DNA of 64,000 nt from Diplocarpon mali (taxonomy: Eukaryota; Ascomycota; Leotiomycetes; Helotiales; Drepanopezizaceae). Position numbers and translations under genes: made by a program. The notes under the pieces are model-generated. The model made no database searches. It was given only the letters and a program-made list of their open reading frames with translations, and had not been told where the DNA came from. Shown piece by piece: positions 13,122 to 25,600 of the stretch. The DNA lies in the NCBI GenBank assembly GCA_024741835.1, contig JAENRP010000092.1, positions 89,540 through 153,539 of the forward strand, written 5' to 3'. How positions within the stretch are numbered: the first letter of the stretch is position 1; each line of letters opens with the position of its first letter.

Positions 13122-13840
13122 TTTCCCCTTAATATATTGTACTAGTTCTAAATTATATTTTATTTGCGGTAAATACTATATTCGGACTAGGTATAAAGAG
13201 AAAACCAGTATAAAAAACTCCTTCCGATTTATTACCTAGCCTATAATATCTATAATTCACGATCCCTTAAATAGGAGTTTAACCTATACCTTAGTTCATA
13301 TTTATTTCCTTTAATTCTTAGGCAATCATATTTTTAAAAAGTACATAAATAAATAGATAGAATCGCTTTAATTTCTCTATGTTAAAATAAGCCCTTAATA
13401 CCAATAGTAGCTATTTAATTAATTATCTTAAGCTTTTCATTGATTAGCTGTAGCTTTTTGTCGTAACCTTCTTATCAACTTTATAAAAATATTAAAATAT
13501 ATCCATTTTCTTCTTTACCTCCTCCTTTTCTCTTTTTATATATTATACCTTGCCTTTTCGCCCTTTATATATTTTATGAAACCTTTCATTCAATTATAGG
13601 TATATATTTAAATAATGATAGAGTATATTAGGAAAGGTCGGAAGTAAAGGGTGTATATAAAGGAGGTAATATAGTAAAGAGAAAAAATTATCATTTTAAT
13701 ACTTTTCAAAGCTCTAATGTTATTCAGCTTAGGTTTTGATTATTTCATAGTCGAAAGGACTTAATCTCGGCTTTGCAAACTCTTAAAGCGTCTGCAGGTT
13801 CGCAGGAGATACTACGTATAGGTATTAAGTCGTCGTCTCC
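13122..13840 (-). repeat. ~700 bp dispersed repeat, copy C (inverted)
   Basis: The reverse complement follows copies A and B: it starts with GGAGACGACGACTTAATACC, continues through GCCGAGATTAAGTCC, AATAGCTACTATTGGTATTA, GGATCGTGAATTATAGATAT and AGGAGTTTTTTATACTGG, and ends near TTTAGAACTAGTACAATAT. The inverted orientation relative to A and B shows dispersal rather than a simple tandem duplication. Confidence 0.75.
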
Positions 13841-14587
13841 AGATTTTTTCGATTGTTTTATATATTTCACTTAACTTGAGTCAAAGTATAATTTCGCCTT
13901 TGAAAAATCGAGATTTTGAATTGAATGAAAATTTGATTTATAATAAAAGTGCCTTTGTATATTCTTTTTACAGCCACTTTCAGTAATGTTCAGCGATTTT
14001 TATAGGTCATTAACTGATATAAAGCCTGAAGGGTTATGTGAATGCCATAGGCACAGTTAAATAAGGCCGCATTGCATATTTCGCTATCATGTTCGGAAGG
14101 GAAGAAAAGACAGGCCTAGAATGGAGAGGCGTTTCCTAGTCCAAAATATTTCGTTCGTAGAACTCCCTTAAACATTATGCAAATTACTGAGAATATGGTT
14201 GAAAATTATCTAGAATAAAGTCACCGCCAACTGATACTAGTCGAATGGCTATTCTATACCATAACATAGACTTTTTTTCCACTTAATTATTATGTCATAG
14301 TATCGATAAATTTATGATATAAAAATAGCAATAATTGCCTAAAAGTGTATTTTGAGATTATATTGAAAATTAAATTGTCAATGTATAAGCGAGAAAAGCA
14401 GAGAAAAAACAAGTCTCAAGACACGGCTTTTATAAAACAGGCAATCTCTGACAGTACGCGATTCCCAATCTTACTGACAATATAAGTTTATATACATTCA
14501 AGAAACTTGAAATAGTATACTAAGAAATAGAGATAATATAAGCTTTACTAAATAAAATATCTGACAGAGCAGTTCCTCATTGAGACA

Positions 14588-14660
14588 ATGTTTAAAATAC
14601 TATGTTTTGGTGTACAAAAGGCAAATGAATAATGTTAGTTGGCTAATACTTCATTTTTAA
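14588..14660 (+). repeat. Short repeat matching 17190-17265
   Basis: It shares AAAATACTATGTTTTGGTGT and GTTAGTTGGCTAATACT with the tail region just beyond copy B (AAAATTCTATGTTTTAGTGT, ATTAGTTGGCTAGTACT). It may be the outer end of another, more decayed copy of the same element. Confidence 0.55.
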
Positions 14661-16460
14661 AAGGAAGCAAAAATTTTCCATTGCTAAGCTCGAGCATTAT
14701 TTGACTTGCCGGCTGGGACAAGAAGTCTCTCATGATTTTTTTGGGAGCCGAGCTTTGATAGGCAATGGTAGTCGCGCAAGTCGCTTCAAATATGTTGGAG
14801 TCAGGAAGACAGTGGACCGAAGTTCATATCAGAGTATGTTCCTCAGCTCCAGACGCTGGCAGACATGGAATAATCCTGAATGACTGGCTAGTATTGTTGA
14901 AGCTTTTAGTTTTATGCAATGTAGCGCAAGCTGCTTACTTACCGCCCTTTAAGGACAAGAACTGACTACTAGCCCCGCCGTTCCTATTGACGACCAATCA
15001 AGGTCTGAATTTCATGTTGCAAGCACCTTTTTCTCGTATTTGGGAACGATTCGGCAGTAGCCGCCCCACGAAAACCTCTTTCTCGAGCACATCAAGTATG
15101 TCGGGTCAATCATGTTCCTGCCGCGATGGAGGACCTCACTTCTGATGACCCTACCAGGTCCTTAGGCACGTCTGGAACTCAAGAATACACGCAAAAATAA
15201 TAAATCATATTGGTATCACAGGGAGTTGCATATATGCGTTGAGTACGCTAAGACCGTGAGCTGATCGTGAGTTCCTAGTTTCGAACCAACCGAACCCATT
15301 AACTTTGCCAGTGACCATTGACCTCCTGCAACTTATGAAGCTGAACGAGACGCAAGTCCCGGAGTTCTATCTTTCGCTGACTATTTCAAAAGAATATATC
15401 CGCTTGAACGGGTGTGCTTGCAACAGGCAGGCTAAACTTCAAGCCCCAATGTTGCCCGTAATATCAAGACACTTGGCAAGATATCATAAGTAGCTGGGGA
15501 TATCGTCATTGTACCTATCAGAAGTGCACCTATCAGAAATCTACCTACCAGAAACTTGACTGGCTACCGGACATGACTGAGGGGGGTGGGTGGGGCATAA
15601 ATTTTCTAATGTACTTATATCTTTCGCTGCGGACTCGGAAAAGGAGAGGAGGGTACCAACCTTCTCTCGAATTATAATTCCCTCCCTTTCTTGCAGGAGA
15701 CCACAGAGTTACTTGAGGTTTCTGCACTACAACAATCTGTTCTTATATCCATCAATGGGAGTACGCATACAAACTGGAGCCCAATCAAAAACAATTTCTT
15801 GCTCGCTGTAAGAAATCGGAAGTCAGTTCAAGTCTTGCCATAGCTCTGGAAAAAGCTGTTATTGATCATTTCAGAACAAAATCAGCGTCGTAAGTAGCCT
15901 ATAGCAAATTCTAAATTTATTACTATGAGTGGATTCTTCTACGCGTAAGAAACGCTTCAGATGACTACTACCTCGCTACACTAACAAATTAACATGAATC
16001 TGGACATCTTAACTCTTTGCAATGGCACAAATTATGATCTGTTACCTAATGTGACCTTCAGATGACTTAATCTCCAGAAACATGGGTCCCGGTCAATCCG
16101 AAGCTAAGTAGTTACAGTCACTGCTAACAAATATCAGTTAGCTATTTTACATTAAAACTAAGCACGTTCACTTGAGAGTTTTGTAATATGAATGAGAGAC
16201 GTAAAGTATAAAAACTGATGATTTTTTGAGCAAAAAATCAAATACTATAAATACAATTTATGATCATGTTAAATATAAAACTTTCAATATATAAGTAAGG
16301 CAAGAGTAATTTTTGAAATAATAGCGTTTACTGGCTAAACAAGCAAGAGAGAGCTAATTGGACGTTCTCTCAAAGCTCATTCATATGAGTATATATATGT
16401 ATATATAAATTTATAAATTCAAATCCAAATATAATGTGCATAGTTATACTAATAATATGG

Positions 16461-17170
16461 GAGACGAAGACTCAACACCTATATGCAGTGTCTCCTAAGA
16501 ACCCGCATATTCTCTTAAAGAGTTTGCAGAGCTGAGATTGAGTCCTTTTAACTAAAAGATAACCAAACGCTAAATCTAATAAAATTGGAATATTTCTAAA
16601 GCTATAAAATGGATTTTTTTAATACCTCTTTCATAGATACCCTCTACTTTCGACTTCCACATGAATACTTCAGGATTATTCAAATATATGCCCATGATTA
16701 AAGGGGGGGGCTTAATAATGGATATAAAGGGGAATAAGGCGGGTTTTAACATACAAGGAAAGGAATAAGGAAAAGGATATATTTCAAAACCTTATAGTTT
16801 TCGAAGATTTTCGAAGCTAAAATCGATAGAAAGGGTTACAATCAATAGTTGCCGCCTTTTATTAAGAATTTTGATGTAACTAAATAAATAGCTGCTATTA
16901 GGAAGAAGGGGTATTTTAGAATAGGGAAACTAAGGCGACTCTACTTACCTAGGCGCCTCCTTAAGAATATACTTGCCTAAGGCCTAGAGGGAATAACTAT
17001 CGACTAAGGGAAAGTTTAGACTCTTGATTCGGGAATTCAGAACTATAGGCATATTAGGCTATATGGTGAAAGATATAACGAGTTTCTAGGCTAGTTTTCT
17101 CTAATATATAAATACAGTTGTGGCATTTCCTACATATGCTATACAATTTAGAGCTAATATATTATATTAA
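16461..17170 (+). repeat. ~700 bp dispersed repeat, copy B
   Basis: It starts near GAGACGAAGACTCAACACC and runs in the same direction as copy A. Landmarks include GCTGAGATTGAGTCC, TTCAGGATTATTCA, AAATAGCTGCTATTAGG, AGAATATACTTGCCTAAGG, AATTCAGAACTATAGGCAT and TTTAGAGCTAATATATT. It keeps more G and C than copy A, so it may be less heavily mutated. The similarity seems to continue downstream into the 17190-17265 segment. Confidence 0.75.
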
Positions 17171-17189
17171 AAGAACAAATTGTGAGAGA

Positions 17190-17265
17190 GTATAAAATTC
17201 TATGTTTTAGTGTAAGAAGGGAGAAGGAAATATATTAGTTGGCTAGTACTATAATACATTTTATC
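17190..17265 (+). repeat. Short repeat matching 14588-14660
   Basis: See the partner entry. Its position directly after copy B suggests the full element is longer than 700 bp. Confidence 0.5.
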
Positions 17266-18499
17266 CTCTCCATTTCTGAACATCTCCAGATACTCTGTGG
17301 AAATGTACCAATTTCTGGAGCATTCGGAAAATGGCAATTACTGGTTCTTTGTTTTACCTGTAGTAGAGAGAAAATTTCCCATTGTTATTACTGATTCAGT
17401 AGTCCTGTAAGCAACTCCTTCTCACACTGCAACAAAAACGATATGCCACAAAGCATATCAAATTCAGAAAGTACATATCACAGAGCAAAAGCTTTACCGA
17501 TTGTCAAGCAGCGATCAAGGAAACCACAACTAGAGTGTACTTATGTGACTATCATAAATGTTGCATGTCTGTCACTATCTGAGGTAGGCTATAAACTGAT
17601 TACAACGAGGCCTGAACTTGGTGCTCATTAGCATCAGACTCTTCAAGGCTTTTCGGCCAAAGCTTAGCTCTACTCGGATAGTCTCGGAGCTATGATCAAC
17701 ACCAGAGGTGGCACTGAATGGAGCGGTATTATAGAGCCTGAAGCTGGATTTGAAAATTTACTATTTTATTTCCATCCGCTCACTAGGCAAAAGATTTTGT
17801 TTCCGGCCCTTTAAAGAGCCATATCCTAATATTCTATATCAATTTCGCATGCACCTACATTCTAATTCGGGAAACGTGAATACCATTCCTATCATAACTC
17901 TTATATATGGGATTGTCCAAACTGATGCAGCTCTAAAACCAGAACAATATCCAAGTAGCTAGATTTTAGAGTAAATAGTGGCTTGAAGATGCAAGTCATC
18001 CTTTTTGTACCCAACATTGATTCGTCCTTACGATCCAATGAGTTGAAAATGAACACACTGAGACTTAGTTCCGTCCTGATCGATTGCTTTTGATCGCTTG
18101 CTCCTTCCATATTTCGGCTCTAATACCAAGGTAGTATGGGAAAGCCTTGTCAACGCGAATGACAGCCTCGAATCAAGGAATAAATAATCCTTTCGAACAA
18201 CTCCATGCGACACCCTATTTCAATCAACGGTCATGTAGAGCTTTGCGATTCTACGAATCCACATGTTCGAGTTACTAGATGTATAACGTATTATTCAAAA
18301 TATGTAATTATCTTTATTGATTCTCTGAGCATGACGGATTTTTCTGCAGTTTAGTCGTCAGTCTGCGCAGATGAGGTGGGGAGGATAGAGGGCGACGAAT
18401 GGGGAACAAATTCTGACAAATACAATAGATTGATATGAGAGCAAGAATGTCATCTTTACTCACCAGATAATATCATACCTATCATTGAATGGGAGACTA

Positions 18500-20126
18500 T
18501 TTGGATGATATCTTGAGGGCAAATGCTACCAAGTGAATGGTCCAAAACTTGTCAAAAAGCCTTGCGCTTCTTCATTGTTCGAATGAAAATCAAATATGCA
18601 TCGATTTGAACTTGATCGAATGCGGATTGAAATCTCCAGCTCAATCCCTCCCTAGGTTGCTAGCTATACACTGCCTCCTTGTCCGGAATAGCAAGAAAGG
18701 AAGACAGGTTCAGAGTGCTTTTATGTAGAGACGAGTCGTTTCTTTACAGATATTAGTAAGTGTAAGGGCTACAGGGAGTCGGTCTCTTTAGGCTGAACAA
18801 TTGCTTGGCTGCACGTGAGGAGGGCGTGATGTTGAATAAGTCAAGGCTTAGCATTATGGAGTAAGCAGGTAAAACGTAAATATTTACGTACCTATATTAG
18901 TAGATTTATAGCACCAAGGACTAAGTGGTAAATCGCAAGGTGTTTTTCATATCAGTTTCCTCCATATATATAAGAATACGACTACAGCGTTTCTCGCTTG
19001 TACTATATAACTTCTCACCAATATTAAAAAGGATATCAAAAGGAGGAAAAAATCTATTTCAAAAGCCGTAAGACATAGTAGCGGGGCATGACAGAGCTAC
19101 CGTACCGTGGTTGGCCTTGCGTATCCGTTCCGTGCTGGCCACCCGAGTTCCGCGTGGGCAACCGAGGGCAGTCACGTGATGTTTCTTTCTTACCGAACGA
19201 CCTGCCTCATCAACGGCTGACCTCTTTAGTTTTATCATATCATGAGATTTAAGGAGCGACCGTTGCTTGGTCAAGACGAGATTGTCATCGACATTCAAAT
19301 TAAAGGATCAGCATAGAGCGGACCCTTGACTCTTAAGCTGACCCTTGACGTTTTTGCGGGGCCTAACCGAGCTTCCGGAGGATGAATGATGATGTACAAA
19401 CGGGAAGGCGGGGGATTTCGATAATAACACATTGATAGATATCGCAAAATAGTTCATAAGAGCAAGCTGATAAAGAAGAAGCGACGGAGGTTGGAGAGCA
19501 ACTGTGTAGTAGCGTGGTGATATTAATATGTCAAGAAACATCTGACCCGCTTGTGCAAGGTGAGCAGGGATTAGTGCCGGACGTGACCCAGCCTCATCCC
19601 AACCTAACCGACCACGCAATCCTCTTCCCCTTTTGCGACCCCAACATTCATTTGAATCGACAACTCTCTTTATACCCGACGAAGACAGAATCGAGGTGGA
19701 ACTCATGTCGAGGAACACCGCGCGTGCGGCACAGATCTTGAGACAGGATATTAATAGGGAATTGGAGACATCCCCGGTCTCAACACACTGTCGAATCCAA
19801 TATTGAGAAATTCTCGAGTAACCCGTCAACCCCGTTCTGCGAAAGCGAACAAGAATACGAATTGGAGATCTCGTTTGTGGAATTTGACATACGTTAGTCA
19901 AGGAAGACTTTTCTGGACCTGAGGAAGCGATCAAACATTTCCCGCGATTGGGGGATTTGATTGATGTGAAGCTGGTTAGCCAGAAAATTCTCCAGCCAAC
20001 GGCAAGGAAGACGACGAAGGTGGTGGATTAATGGGATTACTCTTTCGCGAATAGACCCAGTCTCGAATAGACTTCAATTCAGTCCAATACTTCTATCTCG
20101 ACACCACAAACCCACATCCCTTCACG
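18500..20126. other. Intergenic DNA leaving the AT island
   Basis: This holds the last repeat fragment (18915-19035), then DNA of normal composition. A 208-codon minus-strand frame at 19308-19934 has low-complexity, non-conserved-looking content and no domain, so I do not call it a gene. The last ~100 bp, rich in CT and ending CCTTCACGATG, form the leader of the gene at 20127. Confidence 0.5.
18915..19035 (+). repeat. 3'-end fragment of the ~700 bp repeat
   Basis: GGTAAATCGCAAGGTGTTTT, TTTCCTCCATATATATAAG and CTACAGCGTTTCTCGCTTGT follow the same order as the last ~120 bp of copy A (GTAAATATAAAAGGAGTTTT, CTTCTCCTCATATGTAAAAC, TATAGCGTTTTTCGCTTATT). Its many C residues where copy A has T suggest it escaped most RIP. 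Confidence 0.6.
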
Positions 20127-20969
20127 ATGCACAAATCAGCGGCTACTTTCCTCATCTCTCTCCTTTCCATCGCATCCTCCGCAATCGCTCAAACGAATAC
20201 AGATACTGCCCCAGCAGCAGGAGCATCTCCCGATGGAGTGATCGTGCCCTTCGGCTCTGGCCTTCCGGCTTGTGCATCAAAGTGTGGTCCCCTCTTCGAC
20301 GTACAAGGGAAATGCTCCCCTCCCGCCTTAGCAACAGTGGACAACAGTTGTTTCTGTACGGACACCCGACTTTCAGCCTTAAATAACGATAATGGCGTCT
20401 CCTCCGTCTGCGGTGCGACGAGCTGTACTGCAGCAGCTGATCTGACGGCTGTTAGCAACTGGTATAAAGGCCTCTGTGGTACGAGCTCAGTGAAGCCTAC
20501 AGCGGCGGCGACCGGAGCAACTGCAATTGCAACTGCAACTGCAAGCAGCACGAGCACACCAAAGGCTCCTTCATCAGGAAGTGGCAATCGTTCTTGGTGC
20601 GCTACCTTTCACGGCGGCTAGAGAATCACTTGCTAACATAATTTCAGGATCTCAGGACACTACCAATGGGTCATTATGATTTGCGTCATTTTCGTGGCTA
20701 TAGTTGGGGGCTGGATAGGCGCCTGCCTCCTCCGTCGCAGATATCTCCGCAAGAGGGAGCGTGAGATCGAGATGAGGCCGCCGGTTGCATGGGGACCACA
20801 TCAAATGCAAGGCGTGACCGGTGGCTACGGGGATGGTGTTGTAGATTCTCAGGGACCACCACGCAGTGCCGGAGGCCACGCGAAGGAATTCGCAGCAGCG
20901 AACGTGGTTCCAGCCCAAGCGACGACGGCTAAGAGCTTGCAGAAGAAGAATCGTTTTTTGCTAATATAG
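20127..20969 (+). CDS. Eight-cysteine (CFEM-like) single-pass membrane protein
   Basis: Two exons (20127-20596, 20648-20969) are joined across a 51 nt intron with a perfect branch point (TGCTAACAT) and a TTTCAG acceptor, giving 263 residues. A signal peptide covers about 1-21 (ending SSAIAQ). The ectodomain has eight cysteines in the order CASKC, GKC, SCFC, VCGATSC, LCG, which resembles the CFEM spacing. An Ala/Thr/Ser-rich linker follows. The splice restores the phrase SWISGHYQWVIM that leads into one membrane helix (ICVIFVAIVGGWIGACLL) and a basic, RRRYLRKRE-type stop. The W-S-x-H-Y-x-W-V lead-in recurs in a fungal family of anchored CFEM-like proteins as I recall it. The location is probably the plasma membrane. 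CFEM proteins elsewhere bind heme or act at the host surface; no such role is shown here. Confidence 0.8.
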
Positions 20970-22674
20970 TTTCGATTTTATGCATGCAACTTTGGATGCA
21001 TGGTCTCCACAGGCGCTGGCATTTTGCAAGTGATCTTTTTTCTATATTTGCCAGCTATGCTACTGGGACCTTTCTCTGGCTGTCGATATTCGCTAGCTGG
21101 CAAGCAAGTGCATAATGACTTGGGGAAAGATCTGGTACAGATATCCAACACGATATAAAATTATTTTAATGTTAACAACTTCAATCTTTGAAGGCGTACT
21201 GGGAGAGGGTGCTTGCGGGGCACTGTCTCAACTTGCTGTGAACGGATGCGGCTGGTACTAGCGTATTGACCTTTTCCAGGGCTCTCAGGCGGAGAATAAC
21301 AAGGTACTTTCATATCCATTACGACATCATTTTATTAATTGAAACCTCCAGCTTATAATCAACATCTAGATTCAGATTTCTAAACTTGAGGGCTACGTTC
21401 CTCCTTGACAAGACCGTATCTCTTCCTGCGGGTATCAAAAGTCTCGTTCACTATGGAACCTTTCCTCTTTGCAGCGCTCGTCCCATCTGGCTGTATCCCG
21501 CTCTTCTGCTTTTTCACTGAGATAAGCTATCTCGCGGCTGGGTTGTTTTTGTGTAGTGGTGTGGGTAAGGGCTGGTACGAAACTGCGTGGGGTTGGAGGA
21601 AGTTTGAGCAGGATTGTGTTTGATGGGGGAACGAGGGTTACATTGGAGCTGAGCATATTGAAGGAAGTTGCAAATTATCTGCTTGATAGGTGGCGGAAGG
21701 GTTGCGTGAGCTCCTGGTGCTGGTGAGATCTTGGGGGTTTGGAAGTGCTGGTTGGTTACTGTCCGTCTGCTCTTGCAAAACACTGATACAGTTTCACCTT
21801 CACACCTTCAAAAAGCGAAGCTGTAATTAAAAGCTTGTTCATCGACTGGCTATGCTCCTTGTATATCAAGTGAGGATCTTTTTATGGCTTAGAATAATCA
21901 CCTCATTCCTTCTCCAAATTCTACTCAGCGCTTGCTCTCTTGCTTTACAGAGCGGTATCTCCAGCTCTCATGTAGAAACTAGGAGCTCGCCTAGGTCCTG
22001 TTGTCAACATTGTGTGGCCAATACGCAGCCTTCGCCTTCAATTCTTCGGATCTGCAACACAGCTCTCTACATTTCCACAGACTCCGACACAGATACATAC
22101 TACAGATTCACGGTCTCTCATGGCAGTCTCATATTGAGTTTTTCAAATCATCCACCGAGTGGGTATCCCGAGTATCGAGGCTGGCTCTTCGTTAGGGGCC
22201 ATTCTCCCGATCCAAAGAAGACCCCCACCCTCTTACCTTTTCGTCAACTCTTTCAACCCCGGCATAACTTCCACCACAAACCATCGCAACTTTTATATCT
22301 TGCTTTTCTGGTCCGAAATAACTTGCCATATACATACCCTGCAGAGTTGTCTCTGGCTGCGCTGGAAACAGGTCTCCTCGATAGCGAAACTTGAAAGGAC
22401 CTAAGCTCGAAATAATTCTCAGCACAGCCGCAGCTTCTTGAAGTAGCAACTTGCCATACAGTTCAACCTTACATTAAGAAACTAATATATCGAAAACTCT
22501 GTACTTCAGCCGGCGTTTTCCAATATCATCACTTCCTCTCAATTATATCCGACGATACGCTCATCCACTTTCAACCAACTAAGACGCCAATTTCACGTCG
22601 AAAACGATATTTTACGTCATAAGGTTTTTCAAATTCAAACTTAGTAACCCTTAACTTTGGGACTAGCCAGCAAA
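20970..22674. other. Intergenic/5' leader region
   Basis: About 1.7 kb lie between the CFEM-like gene and the next start codon. A 180-codon frame at 21852-22394 begins with a hydrophobic stretch, but two overlapping frames are equally open and none looks conserved. Its last ~150 bp are pyrimidine-rich and presumably the promoter/leader of the downstream gene. Confidence 0.45.
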
Positions 22675-25600
22675 ATGTCTTCCTCATTCGAAAGCCAGCT
22701 TCACACTTCGCATCACGTCCCTGGTGTCAACCTCTCCACCTTCAAGGTTCCTACATTCCCGTACCACTCGCCTTCTTCAAGTGGTGAGCATGCTCCACTA
22801 CACTCTCAGTTTCCGATGTTGTCCACACCCTACAATTTGCAAGATCCGCCTGTTAGACAAAGCTTTGTGACCGCCCGCGTCGATGTATTGAAGGAGAACG
22901 ATCATCTTCGTCAACTCAACAGTATCCAAGCAGAGGAAATCACAGATCTCAAGGTCTCAAGGGCTGCCGTTGAGAATGATCTCGAGCATGCTTTGAAGGA
23001 CAAGGAAAACGCACTAAACGCCATTGGTATGGTCATCCAGTCCGTTACTCGCGGAAGCTCAATCAACCATGCGCCTCAATCTCTTTTCAGCTCCTGTGCT
23101 TCTAACCCAAGCAATGAAGACAATTTAATCGCGCAGAAAAGTGAAATTGAGAGGTACAAAAAGGAGGTTCGAGCCCTGAAAGCCCGCATCCAGAATCTGG
23201 AGCGTGACCATGAGATTCGTAGTCGTGCCAGACAGCGGGGGGATGATCTAGGATTCATAGGAAGAGAGCACAATTGTTTGAGAAGAGGAAATTTTTGGGG
23301 CGTGAGAGTTCCAGAAAACAGTGGGCGTGCTGGGGAAGTTGATGCTGTTGACCATAGTGCCTTCAGCAACACTCCGAGCTCCCAGCTACCACAACCAACT
23401 CAACATCCTGAATTCAACCCAGGAGCAGCTGATGTTGGTATGTGCAGCCTGGAAGAGTTCCTTGAGAACGACGGATTTCCAGCTATCATATCCTCACAAT
23501 CTCCTTCAATCGCCATAACACAGAACAAGAGCTTGTTTGAGGATGACCGGACCATTGATGAACAACTTGCGGATAATGCCAAGGCAACGGCTCTGTTCAA
23601 GAATATGCCAACGCCTGGTATTTTGAAGGTTGGATTCGGTGTTGAGGGTGCAATTCGTGGGAAGGATTACGACTCGACGCCAGTTGGCCAGACGCAACCC
23701 CTTGAGCGAACAAAGGATTGGGGCCGCCCACTTCCAGACATTCTAAGCAGCTCACGAGATTATAGAGGCCGTGAAGGCCGTTCTCGCCAAGATAAATTGT
23801 CAGGGTTTCTTACAGAACCAGCATTTTCTCGCAATGGAGGCCTCTGGGACAATTACGAAGATAAGAACGGAGCTGTGAAAGAACATATGCACTTTTCACC
23901 GTGTAGCGAATTCCGATACCCGGAATTCTTCAAGCGCGGTGTCCAGTACGTTCCTCAGGATACGGACAGCAATTTCATGCGCACAATTCAGCTAAGCAAC
24001 CTCCCTCTTGGTACCCACGAACGGGATGTTCTTGCCAGAGTTCGCGGTGGCAATATCCTCAGTGTCACTATTGTGAGCATGGGCAAGATCATCCCTGGTT
24101 CCGTGCAAGCCCGAGTTGTCTTCAAGGATGAGACTGCAGCTTTGGCCTACGCTGTATATGCAGAACATCACCAAATCTCGTTCGGTGACCTCGAAGATGA
24201 GGACCGTAAGATTGCCAAAATCACTTTGAATGACACTCCGACCTATCCTATGGCATCCAGAAAAGTAGACCGTGTCAAGCACCAGACTCGGTGTATCGCT
24301 GTTCTCGGCGTTCCTCTCTCTTTCTCCCTCAGCGCCCTCGACCACGACCTCGCCTGTGGTAGTCGCTGGAGAGCCGAGGGCTTGGTTGAGATGTTCATCG
24401 ACAAGGACGCCACTCTTCACCTAGAATTCAGCAATATCGATATTGCAGGTGCTGCTTGGGCTGTCCTTACCACCCACCATACCTATCGTCGCTTGAAATG
24501 TCATTGGGAGAAGGAATCTTGTGCTGGCGATGTTGAGGAGCTGGCTCAAAACGTAAGGTCTCGACCTCCGATGTTCCCTTCAATGTGGAATTCAAGAGAC
24601 AGCAGCCATAGCGGGGATGACAATGATAACAGGCCAGCTGAGGGGAGAAGACAGATTGCTGCTCTAACTAACCAGAAGGTCGAAATCCCTTCATTCAGTG
24701 GCGTGAAGCTTCAGTCGAGTTCTTGGGCTGATGAAGTCAATGGAGATTTCAGCGAGACTGAGATTTCGCCCATTCCTGGAGGCACTCCTGGAAATGTTTG
24801 TACCTCAAGTCGGGAAGTTGCCTCAAGTCATTCTGAATTTGCTGAGGCCTTTAGCGTCAAGCGCGAAAAGCCCAAGGGATCAACGAGTATTGCGACTCTG
24901 AGATTCAAGAACAAAACTCCAAGCGTCAATCAAATCACTGTCGGAGAGGAACTCTCGGCCGTACAGATACCCAATATCAACAAGCTCGGCAGCAGCGCTA
25001 TCTCCAAGCCGGAATACCCGATCCAGGATTCTCGGAAGCCATCTATTGGTCTTGCTGGCAGCAATTATGCCAGCTCCATCTCCACATTTGAGCATGATAA
25101 CCCTCGCCTCAGTCCCCTCTACTCTCAAAGAACCACTCTGGCGGAAGAGAAACTCAAGCTCCTCACTGATGCCGCCAGCACAATTTCAAATGACCCATTG
25201 CGCGTTAATTTGCTAGACCTTATCGCTTCACCCTCCGCGTCAACCTCCTCACTGTCTCCAGCATCCTCAGCTAACACCGCAATACTCCATACCGCAGTCG
25301 AGAGCCTCTCCGCCACAGTAGCCAACTCCGATACCGAAGCAGAGAATAAGAAACAATCACAACTATTCCGGTGGTTCAAAGCCAGAAACGGCAAGAAGAA
25401 GCGAGTTTACTCCGCTACTGAGCATGACATGGAGGAAACCAGCTATCACGTTAGAGTCGCACAAAGCAATCCTGGTGTCTTGACTGACAATGATGCTACG
25501 GAAGTCCCAGGGGAAGTGGTCGTCAGTAACCCGCACGAGATTTTCTTAGATGAAGATGACCAGGACCTTACCAGGGAGACACCCGTCTCGCAAGCCTCCA

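Larger units (their letters stand above)
8801..18500. mobile_element. AT-rich island of decayed, RIP-like repeats
   Basis: For nearly 10 kb the sequence is visibly AT-rich, dense in TA dinucleotides and stop codons, and lacks any frame longer than about 70 codons. It contains several dispersed repeat copies in both orientations, listed separately, and one readable transposon-type protein tail. That combination is what repeat-induced point mutation leaves of transposons in Pezizomycotina. Less AT-rich patches at about 12.6-13.0, 14.7-15.6 and 17.4-18.5 kb have no recognisable gene. RIP is inferred from appearance; no dinucleotide index was computed. Confidence 0.75.

Noticed and set aside
8801..18500. 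Centromere or CRISPR-like array as explanation of the AT island
   Set aside because: No regular short direct repeats with spacers; the repeats are dispersed, in both orientations, and look like mutated transposons. A centromere cannot be judged from one window.
19308..19934. 208-codon minus-strand frame upstream of the CFEM-like gene
   Set aside because: No domain, signal or splice support, and it lies in the likely promoter of the divergent gene.
21852..22394. 180-codon plus-strand frame with a hydrophobic start
   Set aside because: Two other frames are open over the same DNA and the composition is pyrimidine-driven; more likely leader or intergenic.
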